From an uncultured Lachnospiraceae bacterium (GTDB lineage Bacteria > Bacillota > Clostridia > Lachnospirales > Lachnospiraceae), in assembly GCA_910585065.1 (NCBI GenBank), contig CAJUCG010000162.1:1-7930 (forward strand): a DNA stretch of 7,930 nucleotides, written 5' to 3'. The notes below the pieces were generated by a model that ran no database searches, was not told where the DNA came from, and saw nothing but the letters and a program-made list of their open reading frames with translations. How positions within the stretch are numbered: the stretch's first letter is position 1; the number at the start of each line of letters is the position of its first letter. Shown piece by piece: positions 1 through 5,088 of this stretch. The translations under genes and the position numbers were made by a program.

Positions 1-828
1 ACCGATGAGGACGGCAATGTTTCCAAGGAGGAAATTACTTCCACTCCTGCTCCTGCACCGGATACGACAACACCTTCCACACCTTCTACTCCATCCACAC
101 CACCGACACCAACTACTCCTGCTCCGGAACAGCCAGTACCTACTGTAAGTGCAGCTGTAAGCGGCACAGCGATTGGTGTTACAAAAGGAACAGAAACAAA
201 TACCTACAATGTTACTGCTGAAGAAGGTAAGGTAGTGACTCTTACTGTTAGTGCAACAGGATATGAGACTAAGACAGAAAATGTTACGGTAAACGCTGAA
301 GCACAGACTATAACAGTAACGCTTACCGCAGAGGGCAAAGCGAATATTGTTGTTAAGATTACAGTAACTGCTGGTCAATCAACTACACCTACTCCTACTC
401 CTACACCTACTCCAGGCGAGGGCGGTGACAAGCCAACTGTTACTCCTACTCCTACACCTACTCCAGGTGAAGGTGATGACAATCCAACTGCTACTCCAGA
501 AATTACATTAACATTTACTGCTAAAGTAACAACTGCAACTGGTTCTGCGGTTTCTGGTTCTGCTATTAGTGAAACTAATGTTACTGTTTCCCCTACAACA
601 GCGGGTATTACTGCTACCGTTTCAAATGGCACAGTAGCGGATACTTACAATGTTACTGTTAATGTTCCTGATGGAACTACCAAGGTCAAGGTTACTATTG
701 GTAGTAGTAGTATTACAGGGTATACGGTTAACTGGAAACGAGGCAGTACTTCGGTAACCAGTCCTGAAGAGGTAACAGTAAGTGGCACCTCGATAACTTA
801 CACTGTTACTGTAACGAAAAATAAATAA
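1..828 (+). CDS. Secreted/surface Thr-Pro-rich repeat protein, C-terminal part (5' truncated)
   Basis: The frame is open from the first base, so the true start and any signal peptide lie outside the window; 275 residues remain. Residues 13-48 form a Pro/Thr/Ser-rich linker. A beta-rich module follows at about 49-120, then a linker of two 17-residue TP repeats (131-164), then a second beta-rich module (about 166-275). The modules share landmarks (AAVSGTAI at 51-58 versus SAVSGSAI at 182-189; NTYNVT at 67-72 versus DTYNVT at 214-219), which suggests internal duplication. The composition (Thr, Val, Ala, Gly; no Cys) and PT linkers are typical of extracellular Ig-like or carboxypeptidase-regulatory-like domains in Gram-positive bacteria. 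The protein ends in VTVTKNK with no LPXTG motif, hydrophobic tail or basic anchor, so attachment, if any, must come from the missing N-terminal part. Function and partner are unknown. A terminator follows, so this ends its transcription unit. Confidence 0.8.
   Translation, partial: TDEDGNVSKEEITSTPAPAPDTTTPSTPSTPSTPPTPTTPAPEQPVPTVSAAVSGTAIGVTKGTETNTYNVTAEEGKVVTLTVSATGYETKTENVTVNAEAQTITVTLTAEGKANIVVKITVTAGQSTTPTPTPTPTPGEGGDKPTVTPTPTPTPGEGDDNPTATPEITLTFTAKVTTATGSAVSGSAISETNVTVSPTTAGITATVSNGTVADTYNVTVNVPDGTTKVKVTIGSSSITGYTVNWKRGSTSVTSPEEVTVSGTSITYTVTVTKNK
391..492 (+). repeat. 51-bp direct tandem repeat, two copies
   Basis: Two adjacent 51-bp units (391-441 and 442-492) are in frame with the surface protein and encode TPTPTPTPGEGGDKPTV and TPTPTPTPGEGDDNPTA. 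The first 26 bases of the units are identical. Divergence is confined to the Gly/Glu/Asp-rich half. Because the unit length is a multiple of three, copy-number change would lengthen or shorten the linker without a frameshift. Confidence 0.9.
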
Positions 829-875
829 CAACACCTAATTCTTGTTCCGTTTGATATTTAACATTCTGCGGACAG

Positions 876-920
876 AAAACTCCCTCCTATTGGATATTCC
901 ATCCGTAAGAGGGAGTTTTT
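876..920 (+). terminator. Rho-independent terminator after the surface-protein gene
   Basis: AAAACTCCCTC (876-886) pairs perfectly over 11 bp with GAGGGAGTTTT (909-919), with a 22-nt loop. The right arm runs into a T tract ending at 920 and then ATTT. It lies 48 bp beyond the TAA stop at 826-828. The A run at the left base of the stem may also let it act on the minus strand. Confidence 0.85.
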
Positions 921-1069
921 ATTTCTTACTAATCTTTGTCCAAATATAAAAAATTACCTCTTTGCAAAATAAATTTTATATTTCGCTTAGGAATGATTTT
1001 AGTGCAAAGGGAGTATTACTTGCCCCCTCTCTCCTTTTAATCTTAGAATCTGTTGAATGAGTCTTTTGG

Positions 1070-1098
1070 TTGCATTTTTTTACATATTATGTTATCCT
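1070..1098 (+). promoter_or_regulatory. Candidate sigma-A promoter for the Rpn-family gene
   Basis: TTGCAT (1070-1075) is followed after 17 bp by TATCCT (1093-1098), which has a TG one base upstream (TGTTATCCT), the extended -10 arrangement. This would start transcription near 1105 and leave a leader of about 77 nt. An alternative is the perfect TATAAT at 1154-1159, but no good -35 lies at the right distance and it would leave almost no room for the ribosome binding site. Both are pattern matches only. Confidence 0.35.
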
Positions 1099-1181
1099 GA
1101 CAATAGGAAAATTATAAAAATTAGATATTAGATAAAAACTTTGCTTGTAGTTGTATAATTATCTAAGAAAGGGGCGAAAAA

Positions 1182-2195
1182 TTGGGAAAAACTGATACAT
1201 TAGCTAAAAAATATATATCAAATAATAAAGTATTTGCGGATGCGTTTAACTTCTATCTCTATAATGGCAAGCAGGTGATAGATCCAGAAGAACTGCGTCC
1301 GATGGATACCACAGCAATTGGTGTACCATTTAAAGGTAGCACAAAGGGATCTCCTGTGCAAAAATACCGTGATGTAATAAAATATGTGACTGCTATGGAA
1401 GATGGAAAGACCGCATACTTGGTACTCGGAATTGAAAACCAGACAAGTATTCACTATGCTATGCCTCCAAGAAATCAGCTTTATGATGCACTGGAATACA
1501 CAAGACAGGTTGAGCAAACCGCTGTATATCATCGGGAGAATAAAGATAAAGGATTTACCTCAAGCGAATATTTATCTGAGTTTGGCAAAAATGACCGATT
1601 GATTCCGGTTATCACGCTGGTCATTTATTTTGGCACAGAAAAATGGAATGCACCGAGAAGTTTGCATGAAATGCTTGCTGTACAAAATAAGGAAATTTTA
1701 TCCTATGTGAACGATTACAAACTAAACCTTATTGTTCCCGCAGAACTTTCCGCGGCAGATTTTGAAAAGTTCCATACGGATTTACGTGAGGTAATGCAGT
1801 ACATCCAATATTCTATTGATAAGAAAAAGCTTTCTCAATTTGTAGAAAATAATGACCATTTTACAAAGATGGATCGCAATGCTGCTATGTTGTTAAATGA
1901 ATGCACAAAGTCAGGGTTAAAATTTAAAGAGTCAGGAGGATGTATCAATATGTGTAAAGCGATAAAAGAAATCAGACAGGAAGAGTTCGAAACTGGACGT
2001 ATTATGGGAAGGGAAGAAGGAAGAGAAGAGGGAAGGGAAGAAGGGCGAGAAGAAGGAAGGGAAGAGGGACTACGGGAAAGTGTGAAACGAATGATTAAGA
2101 AAGGAAAACTTTCCCTTGTAGATATAGCAGAAAATTTGAATATGCCACTTGCAGAAATACAGAAAATTAAAGAAACGATGAAAGATAGTATTTGA
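1182..2195 (+). CDS. Rpn family recombination-promoting nuclease / putative transposase (PD-(D/E)XK)
   Basis: I place this 337-residue protein in the Rpn/YhgA-like PD-(D/E)XK nuclease family. The N-terminal FADAFNFYLY segment (residues 18-27), the YRDVIKY block with a candidate catalytic Asp at 64, and LGIENQT with candidate catalytic Glu 85 and Gln 87, followed by R97 and Y101, fit its core. Members are known or presumed DNA endonucleases; E. coli RpnA has been linked to RecA-independent recombination, and transposition is unproven for most. Residues 276-295 are five GREE repeats, probably a charged helix, followed by a C-terminal helical pair (about 298-335, KRMIKKGKLSLVDIAENLNMPLAEIQKI) of the type often found at the end of this family. 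I chose the TTG start because AAGGGG at 1169-1174 sits 7 nt upstream and the next in-frame ATG (codon 41) would delete the conserved N-terminus. It stands alone, with a terminator before it and more than 500 bp of non-coding DNA after it. Its AT-rich codon use contrasts with the housekeeping genes downstream. Cellular role is unknown. Confidence 0.8.
   Translation: MGKTDTLAKKYISNNKVFADAFNFYLYNGKQVIDPEELRPMDTTAIGVPFKGSTKGSPVQKYRDVIKYVTAMEDGKTAYLVLGIENQTSIHYAMPPRNQLYDALEYTRQVEQTAVYHRENKDKGFTSSEYLSEFGKNDRLIPVITLVIYFGTEKWNAPRSLHEMLAVQNKEILSYVNDYKLNLIVPAELSAADFEKFHTDLREVMQYIQYSIDKKKLSQFVENNDHFTKMDRNAAMLLNECTKSGLKFKESGGCINMCKAIKEIRQEEFETGRIMGREEGREEGREEGREEGREEGLRESVKRMIKKGKLSLVDIAENLNMPLAEIQKIKETMKDSI
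2007..2066 (+). repeat. 12-bp tandem repeat, five copies, encoding GREE
   Basis: Five consecutive 12-bp units, consensus GGAAGGGAAGAA with purine-only changes apart from one CGA codon, encode GREE five times and are followed by one more Gly. The strand is almost purely purine over 60 bp. In-frame units mean that slippage would change repeat number without breaking the protein. Gly-Arg-Glu-Glu runs at this position are common in the family. Confidence 0.9.
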
Positions 2196-2350
2196 ATTAA
2201 CATTGCCCTTTTGAATTGACTTCTCAGCGTCAGCCACCTTAACCGGAACTTCTGCCGTTAATTTAGAATTAATCATTTTTAATAAATATATTTTATAGAA
2301 TCTCCTATTTACGAAGTATACCAAAAAAATAACAATCCATTCCAAATGAC

Positions 2351-2379
2351 TTTCGAAGAAAAACTTTTTTTGCTATAAT
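2351..2379 (+). promoter_or_regulatory. Candidate extended -10 promoter for a non-coding transcript
   Basis: TGCTATAAT at 2371-2379 is a perfect extended -10 element. TTTCGA at 2351-2356, 17 bp upstream, is only a poor -35. Transcription would begin near 2386. The element is framed by a 7-bp inverted repeat, TGACTTT (2347-2353) and AAAGTCA (2383-2389), which could be an operator or chance. There is no ribosome binding site and start codon of any length downstream before 2747. Confidence 0.45.
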
Positions 2380-2472
2380 AAAAAAGTCAAAAGAAGTGGG
2401 AATTTGTCGCATATAATTTATAATTCAGTAAAAGCCAGTAAACAACTAATATTTGTTTTATGCTCCTCTTGA

Positions 2473-2520
2473 TACAAGGGTGTGTGTAAAAAATTATTTT
2501 TCAGTCTGCACACCCTTGTA
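2473..2520. repeat. Perfect 12-bp inverted repeat (hairpin)
   Basis: TACAAGGGTGTG (2473-2484) is the exact reverse complement of CACACCCTTGTA (2509-2520), with a 24-nt A/T-rich loop; two further G-U pairs could extend the stem into the loop on the + strand. No T tract follows on either strand, so it is not an ordinary terminator. Confidence 0.8.
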
Positions 2521-2550
2521 CAACGCAAAAAACCGTAATTCCTTGTAATG

Positions 2551-2603
2551 ACAGGAACTTTTTTCTGTGGACAAAGTTTTCCACGGAGAAAGGTTCCTGT
2601 TTT
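2551..2603 (+). terminator. Long hairpin with U run, terminator-like
   Basis: Bases 2551-2571 pair with 2580-2600 over 21 bp around an 8-nt loop (CAAAGTTT). Three pairs are T-G (2559-2592, 2563-2588, 2566-2585), which form wobbles in + strand RNA but would be A-C mismatches in minus-strand RNA. TTTT at 2600-2603 follows at once, although the run is short. It would end the candidate small RNA. The stem is much longer than a typical terminator, so a separate structural role is possible. Confidence 0.5.
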
Positions 2604-2677
2604 AGTAATACATATTTTATTCCGGAAGAAAGACTTTTTTAATCAGAGTTAATTAAAGTGATCCGCCGCACTTTTTC

Positions 2678-2706
2678 TTGTAATATAGACTGTTATATGC
2701 TAAGAT
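2678..2706 (+). promoter_or_regulatory. Sigma-A type promoter for the guanylate kinase-like gene
   Basis: TTGTAA (2678-2683), a 17-bp spacer and TAAGAT (2701-2706) preceded by TGC form a good extended -10 promoter. Transcription would start near 2713, leaving a leader of about 34 nt with GGAG at 2738-2741 before the ATG at 2747. A small stem (AAAGTG 2655-2660 with CACTTT 2669-2674) ends just upstream of the -35. Confidence 0.6.
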
Positions 2707-2746
2707 AATTAGAAAAAATAAAACAATAAAGCAGAATGGAGATATT

Positions 2747-3349
2747 ATGGCAAAATTATATGTGTTGATGGGGAAGAGCGCGAGCGGCAAGGATACGATT
2801 TATCAACGCCTTTTAAATGATACATTGAATTTAAAGCCAGTTGTGTTGTATACGACACGTCCGCGCCGTCTGGGTGAAGAGGATGGAAGGGATTACTATT
2901 TTGTCGATGGAAGGCGGATGGGAGAATTTGAGGATGCAGGAAAGATAATTGAACACCGGGTATATCAGACTGTTCACGGTGCATGGCATTATTTTACGGC
3001 GGATGATGGACAAATTGATTTTGTCGGCACACAGAATTATCTGATGATTGATACGCTGGAGGGTTATCTTAAATTAAAGAGATATTTTGGCAGGGAGAAT
3101 GTAGTTCCGCTGTACATTGAGGTGGAGGATGGACTGCGGCTGTCACGCGCGCTTGAGCGGGAGAGAGGACAAAAAAATCCATGTTACAAGGAAATGTGCC
3201 GGCGTTATCTCGCGGACGCTGAGGATTTTTCGGAGGAAAATCTTTGTGCCGCGGGAATTTTAAGGAAATTTGTAAATGAGGAATTGGACGAATGCATCCG
3301 GGAATTGGGACACACAATTAGGGGAGAGGACATCAATATTTATACTTGA
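2747..3349 (+). CDS. Guanylate kinase-like P-loop nucleotide kinase
   Basis: The 200-residue protein follows the guanylate kinase fold: P-loop GKSASGKD (9-16), the GMP-binding block YTTRPRRLGEEDG (35-47, with R38, R41, E44 and Y50 in the classic positions), E69, a YFT (82-84) where the family usually has YGT, an IDTLEG strand (101-106) in place of IDVQG, the lid region with RALERERG (134-141) and RRYLADAEDF (152-161), and FVNEELDE near the end (175-182). Guanylate kinase transfers phosphate from ATP to GMP in the cytosol. Odd points are Asp16 in place of the usual Ser/Thr after the P-loop Lys, about four extra residues before YFT, and YGT changed to YFT. Gene order puts it where B. subtilis has thymidylate kinase (tmk), yet the motifs are clearly not thymidylate kinase. 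It may be a second, divergent guanylate kinase; substrate is inferred. Start ATG has GGAG 5 nt upstream. Confidence 0.85.
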   Translation: MAKLYVLMGKSASGKDTIYQRLLNDTLNLKPVVLYTTRPRRLGEEDGRDYYFVDGRRMGEFEDAGKIIEHRVYQTVHGAWHYFTADDGQIDFVGTQNYLMIDTLEGYLKLKRYFGRENVVPLYIEVEDGLRLSRALERERGQKNPCYKEMCRRYLADAEDFSEENLCAAGILRKFVNEELDECIRELGHTIRGEDINIYT

Positions 3350-3357
3350 TCAAGCTC

Positions 3358-3386
3358 TTGTTTTTTTAAAAGAACTGTGCTAAAAT
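3358..3386 (+). promoter_or_regulatory. Sigma-A type promoter for the yaaR-holB operon
   Basis: TTGTTT (3358-3363), a 17-bp spacer and TAAAAT (3381-3386) preceded by TGC give the same architecture as the promoter at 2678-2706. It lies 8 bp after the kinase stop codon, so yaaR and the genes after it can be transcribed independently. The predicted start near 3393 leaves a purine-rich leader of about 78 nt. Confidence 0.65.
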
Positions 3387-3470
3387 AAAATGTACTGTAA
3401 TAAGGAACGGATGGATTAGGGAGGGCAGAGGAGGAAATATTGGGCGGCTGCCCTAGGTCTGGAGGCGGGG

Positions 3471-3911
3471 ATGGAAATAAGAGTAAATCAGTTGGGACAG
3501 GTAAATCAGGTGGATCAGAAAGTGCCGGTGCAGGAATCGGATGGTTCTTTTAAGTTTACCTTAATCAGCAACATCGAGGAGCAGGAGCTTGGTGCAAGGC
3601 TGCAATTGATGATGGAAGAGATCACCATGCAGGGCAAGAAACTCTCAAAGCATATGGATATTCGGGATATGAAACATTATCGGGAGTTGATTAAGAATTT
3701 TATGAATGAGATCGTGAACCGCTCCCATAAATTCTCGCGCGAAAATTTCCTTGATCGGCGCGGCAGACACAGAGTTTACGGTATGATTAAGCTTGTGGAC
3801 AAGAATTTGGATGAGCTGGCGGCAGCACTGATTGCAGATGAGAAGGACGGGATTGATATTTTGAGCAGGATTGATGAGATCCAGGGGCTTTTGTTGGATA
3901 TTCTTGCGTGA
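3471..3911 (+). CDS. yaaR: YaaR family protein (DUF327)
   Basis: The 146-residue, highly charged and mostly helical protein matches the YaaR/DUF327 family in length, composition and position directly upstream of holB. After a Gln/Val-rich N-terminal tail (1-25), the rest should form long helices: about 35-60 (NIEEQELGARLQLMMEEI), 62-85 (KKLSKHMDIRDMKHYRELIKNF) and 86-145, with the family-like HKFSRENFLDRRGRHRVYGMIKLVDKNLDELA block (87-118). There is no signal peptide, membrane segment or Cys. No biochemical function is established. The ATG at 3471 is supported by GGAGG at 3461-3465; no other in-frame ATG, GTG or TTG occurs just upstream. In Bacillus, yaaQ (the c-di-AMP receptor darA) sits between tmk and yaaR, and it is missing here. 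Confidence 0.88.
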   Translation: MEIRVNQLGQVNQVDQKVPVQESDGSFKFTLISNIEEQELGARLQLMMEEITMQGKKLSKHMDIRDMKHYRELIKNFMNEIVNRSHKFSRENFLDRRGRHRVYGMIKLVDKNLDELAAALIADEKDGIDILSRIDEIQGLLLDILA

Positions 3912-3944
3912 AAAAGATTGTGGTACTGGGATTTAGTGTAAAAA

Positions 3945-4053
3945 TTATACAAATTTTGGCTGTGAAGAGAGAAAAGATAAAGTTTTAGACAAGCTTTGGC
4001 ATAAAGAAGATAGGATTTTAAACAAATTTTATGGATTGTGACGGATAAAAAAG
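3945..4053 (+). repeat. Three degenerate ~35-bp repeats in the yaaR-holB spacer
   Basis: The 173-bp gap between yaaR and holB contains the core ACAARYTTT three times: ACAAATTTTGG at 3949, ACAAGCTTTGG at 3989 and ACAAATTTTATGG at 4022. Units 1 (3945-3982) and 3 (4016-4053) also share TGTGA followed by GATAAA and end in AAAG. Each core contains a small palindrome (AAATTT or AAGCTT). No open reading frame of useful size and no strong promoter is seen here. Confidence 0.45.
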
Positions 4054-4084
4054 TATCGAAAGCGGCAAAGAAAGGCGGGAAAAT

Positions 4085-5071
4085 ATGAAACAGTTTCGGG
4101 ATGTGATCGGGCGGGAGCGAATTACGGAGCATTTGCAAAATACCATCCGTTTAAACCGCGTTTCCCATGTCTATATTTTTGATGGGGAGGAGGGAATTGG
4201 AAAAAACTTTATAGCGGATATTTTTGTGGCGGCATTGCAGTGTGAAGTTTATTCCGGGGAACCTTGCGGGGAGTGTAAATCCTGCCTTCAGGCGGCGGGG
4301 GGAAATCATCCGGATATCATACGTATTCGGCGGGAGAAGGCGACGATAGGAGTGGATGATATTCGGGATCAGCTAAACAATACGATTGCGATTAAGCCCT
4401 ATAACAGCCGCTACAAAATCTATATTATCGACGAGGCGGAAAAGATGACGGAGGCGGCGCAAAACGCACTGTTAAAGACGATTGAGGAACCGCCGGAATA
4501 TGCGGTTATTCTTCTGCTTACGGACAATATGAATATGCTTATGCCGACAATTCTTTCCCGCTGTGTAACACTTCATCTGAGACCTGTGGACAGGGGACTG
4601 CTTAAAATGCATCTGATGAAGGATTGTAATGTCCCGGACTACCAAGCAGAGTTGGCAGCGACATTTGCGGCGGGCAATGTGGGGCGTGCGGAACGCTATG
4701 CGGCATCGGCAGAATTTGAGGGGCGCAAGGATGAAGTGATGCATTTGGTGCTGCATATTGACGAGATGAAGCCCAGTGAGATTATAGACTTTTTAAAGCG
4801 TTTCTCTGAGGAGAAGGCGGTGATCAATGATTATATTGATCTGATCTTTTTGTGGTATCGGGATGTGCTGATGTTTAAGGCAGCGCGCCAAACCGCGCAG
4901 TTAATCTATAAAGAAGAAGTTTTAACATTGCAAAGACAGGCAGCGGGAAAAAGTTTTGAAGCGTTGCAGCATATTATTGAGGCGTTTGATACGCTGCGCG
5001 CCAGATTGAAAGCGAATGTGAACTTTGACGCGGCAATGGAACTTTTATTGTTGGCTTTGCAGGAAAAATAG
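4085..5071 (+). CDS. holB: DNA polymerase III subunit delta'
   Basis: The 328-residue protein is the delta' subunit of the clamp loader, which with DnaX and delta opens and loads the sliding clamp during replication. It has the AAA+ layout: SHVYIFDGEEGIGKN with a Walker A-like loop at 34-41, a four-Cys zinc module (C53, C61, C64, C67), Walker B-like IYIIDEAEKM (112-121), NALLKTIEEPP (127-137) and the sensor/Arg-finger motif TILSRC (155-160) that marks this group. Walker A ends in Asn (K40-N41) rather than Ser/Thr, in line with delta' not being an active ATPase. The C-terminal helical collar domain (about 210-328) is complete and the length is normal. ATG at 4085 has a modest AAGGCGGGA 5-13 nt upstream. 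ricT follows after 17 nt, so the two are co-transcribed. Confidence 0.95.
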   Translation: MKQFRDVIGRERITEHLQNTIRLNRVSHVYIFDGEEGIGKNFIADIFVAALQCEVYSGEPCGECKSCLQAAGGNHPDIIRIRREKATIGVDDIRDQLNNTIAIKPYNSRYKIYIIDEAEKMTEAAQNALLKTIEEPPEYAVILLLTDNMNMLMPTILSRCVTLHLRPVDRGLLKMHLMKDCNVPDYQAELAATFAAGNVGRAERYAASAEFEGRKDEVMHLVLHIDEMKPSEIIDFLKRFSEEKAVINDYIDLIFLWYRDVLMFKAARQTAQLIYKEEVLTLQRQAAGKSFEALQHIIEAFDTLRARLKANVNFDAAMELLLLALQEK

Positions 5072-5088
5072 AAAGGAACAAACAGAAT

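Larger units (their letters stand above)
829..1181. other. Intergenic region between surface protein and Rpn-family gene
   Basis: No coding region is supported here. The left part holds the intrinsic terminator of the surface-protein gene (876-920). A weaker imperfect stem follows: 1006-1013 (AAAGGGAG) can pair with 1029-1037 with one bulged T, and four T residues (1035-1038) overlap its end, so it is at best a poor second terminator. The same right-hand bases (TGCAAA, 1003-1008) could instead pair with TTTGCA at 961-966. The rest is very AT-rich and carries promoter-like elements for the downstream gene (1070-1098 and an isolated TATAAT at 1154-1159). Confidence 0.6.
2386..2603 (+). ncRNA. 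Candidate structured small RNA of about 220 nt (unidentified)
   Basis: A promoter-like extended -10 lies just upstream, three hairpins follow in order, and the last ends in a short U run. Hairpin 1 is AAACAA/TTGTTT (2440-2445, 2453-2458). Hairpin 2 is a perfect 12-bp stem (2473-2484, 2509-2520). Hairpin 3 is a 21-bp stem at 2551-2600. No open reading frame with a ribosome binding site fills the interval. I looked for and did not see T-box, SAM, purine or preQ1 signatures, nor the open central bubble of 6S RNA. It could be an independent small RNA, or a leader for the kinase gene, which seems to have its own promoter. Ends are inferred. Confidence 0.35.
2196..2746. other. Long non-coding interval with candidate small RNA and promoter
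   Basis: No protein gene is supported over these 551 bp. From left to right it holds: a slightly GC-richer island (about 2221-2257) with small imperfect stems such as TTAAC(C)GG...CCGTTAA at 2239-2260, possibly a weak terminator of the Rpn gene; an extended -10 promoter ending at 2379; hairpins at 2440-2458, 2473-2520 and 2551-2600; a 16-bp A/T-rich direct repeat at both sides (2355-2370 and 2625-2640); a small AAAGTG/CACTTT stem running into Ts at 2655-2676; and a promoter for the guanylate kinase-like gene at 2678-2706. Confidence 0.6.

Noticed and set aside
375..632. Minus-strand 85-codon frame opposite the surface protein
   Set aside because: It is the mirror of the PT/GEG repeats (Val-Gly-Val-Gly runs) with no ribosome binding site; the + frame continues through it and ends at a terminator.
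1835..2203. Minus-strand 122-codon frame opposite the end of the Rpn-family gene
   Set aside because: Its Ser/Leu/Pro repeats are only the complement of the GREE codons; the + frame carries the conserved family motifs.
2070..2345. Minus-strand 91-codon frame
   Set aside because: Half lies antisense to the Rpn gene, it has no ribosome binding site, and its composition is Phe/Tyr/Lys-rich as expected of AT-rich non-coding DNA.
2401..2412. TTTGTCGCA as a Spo0A box near the candidate small-RNA promoter
   Set aside because: It matches the TGTCGAA core at six of seven bases only, and similar matches occur inside genes.
2460..2489. Nine-codon leader-peptide-like frame MLLLIQGCV before the 12-bp hairpin
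   Set aside because: There is no ribosome binding site upstream of the ATG and no run of regulatory codons, so attenuation by a leader peptide is not supported.
3345..3370. CTTGATCAAG/CAAGCTCTTG followed by seven Ts as a terminator of the kinase gene
   Set aside because: The possible stems are 4 bp with a two-base loop, too weak to call; the T run is better explained as part of the yaaR promoter spacer.
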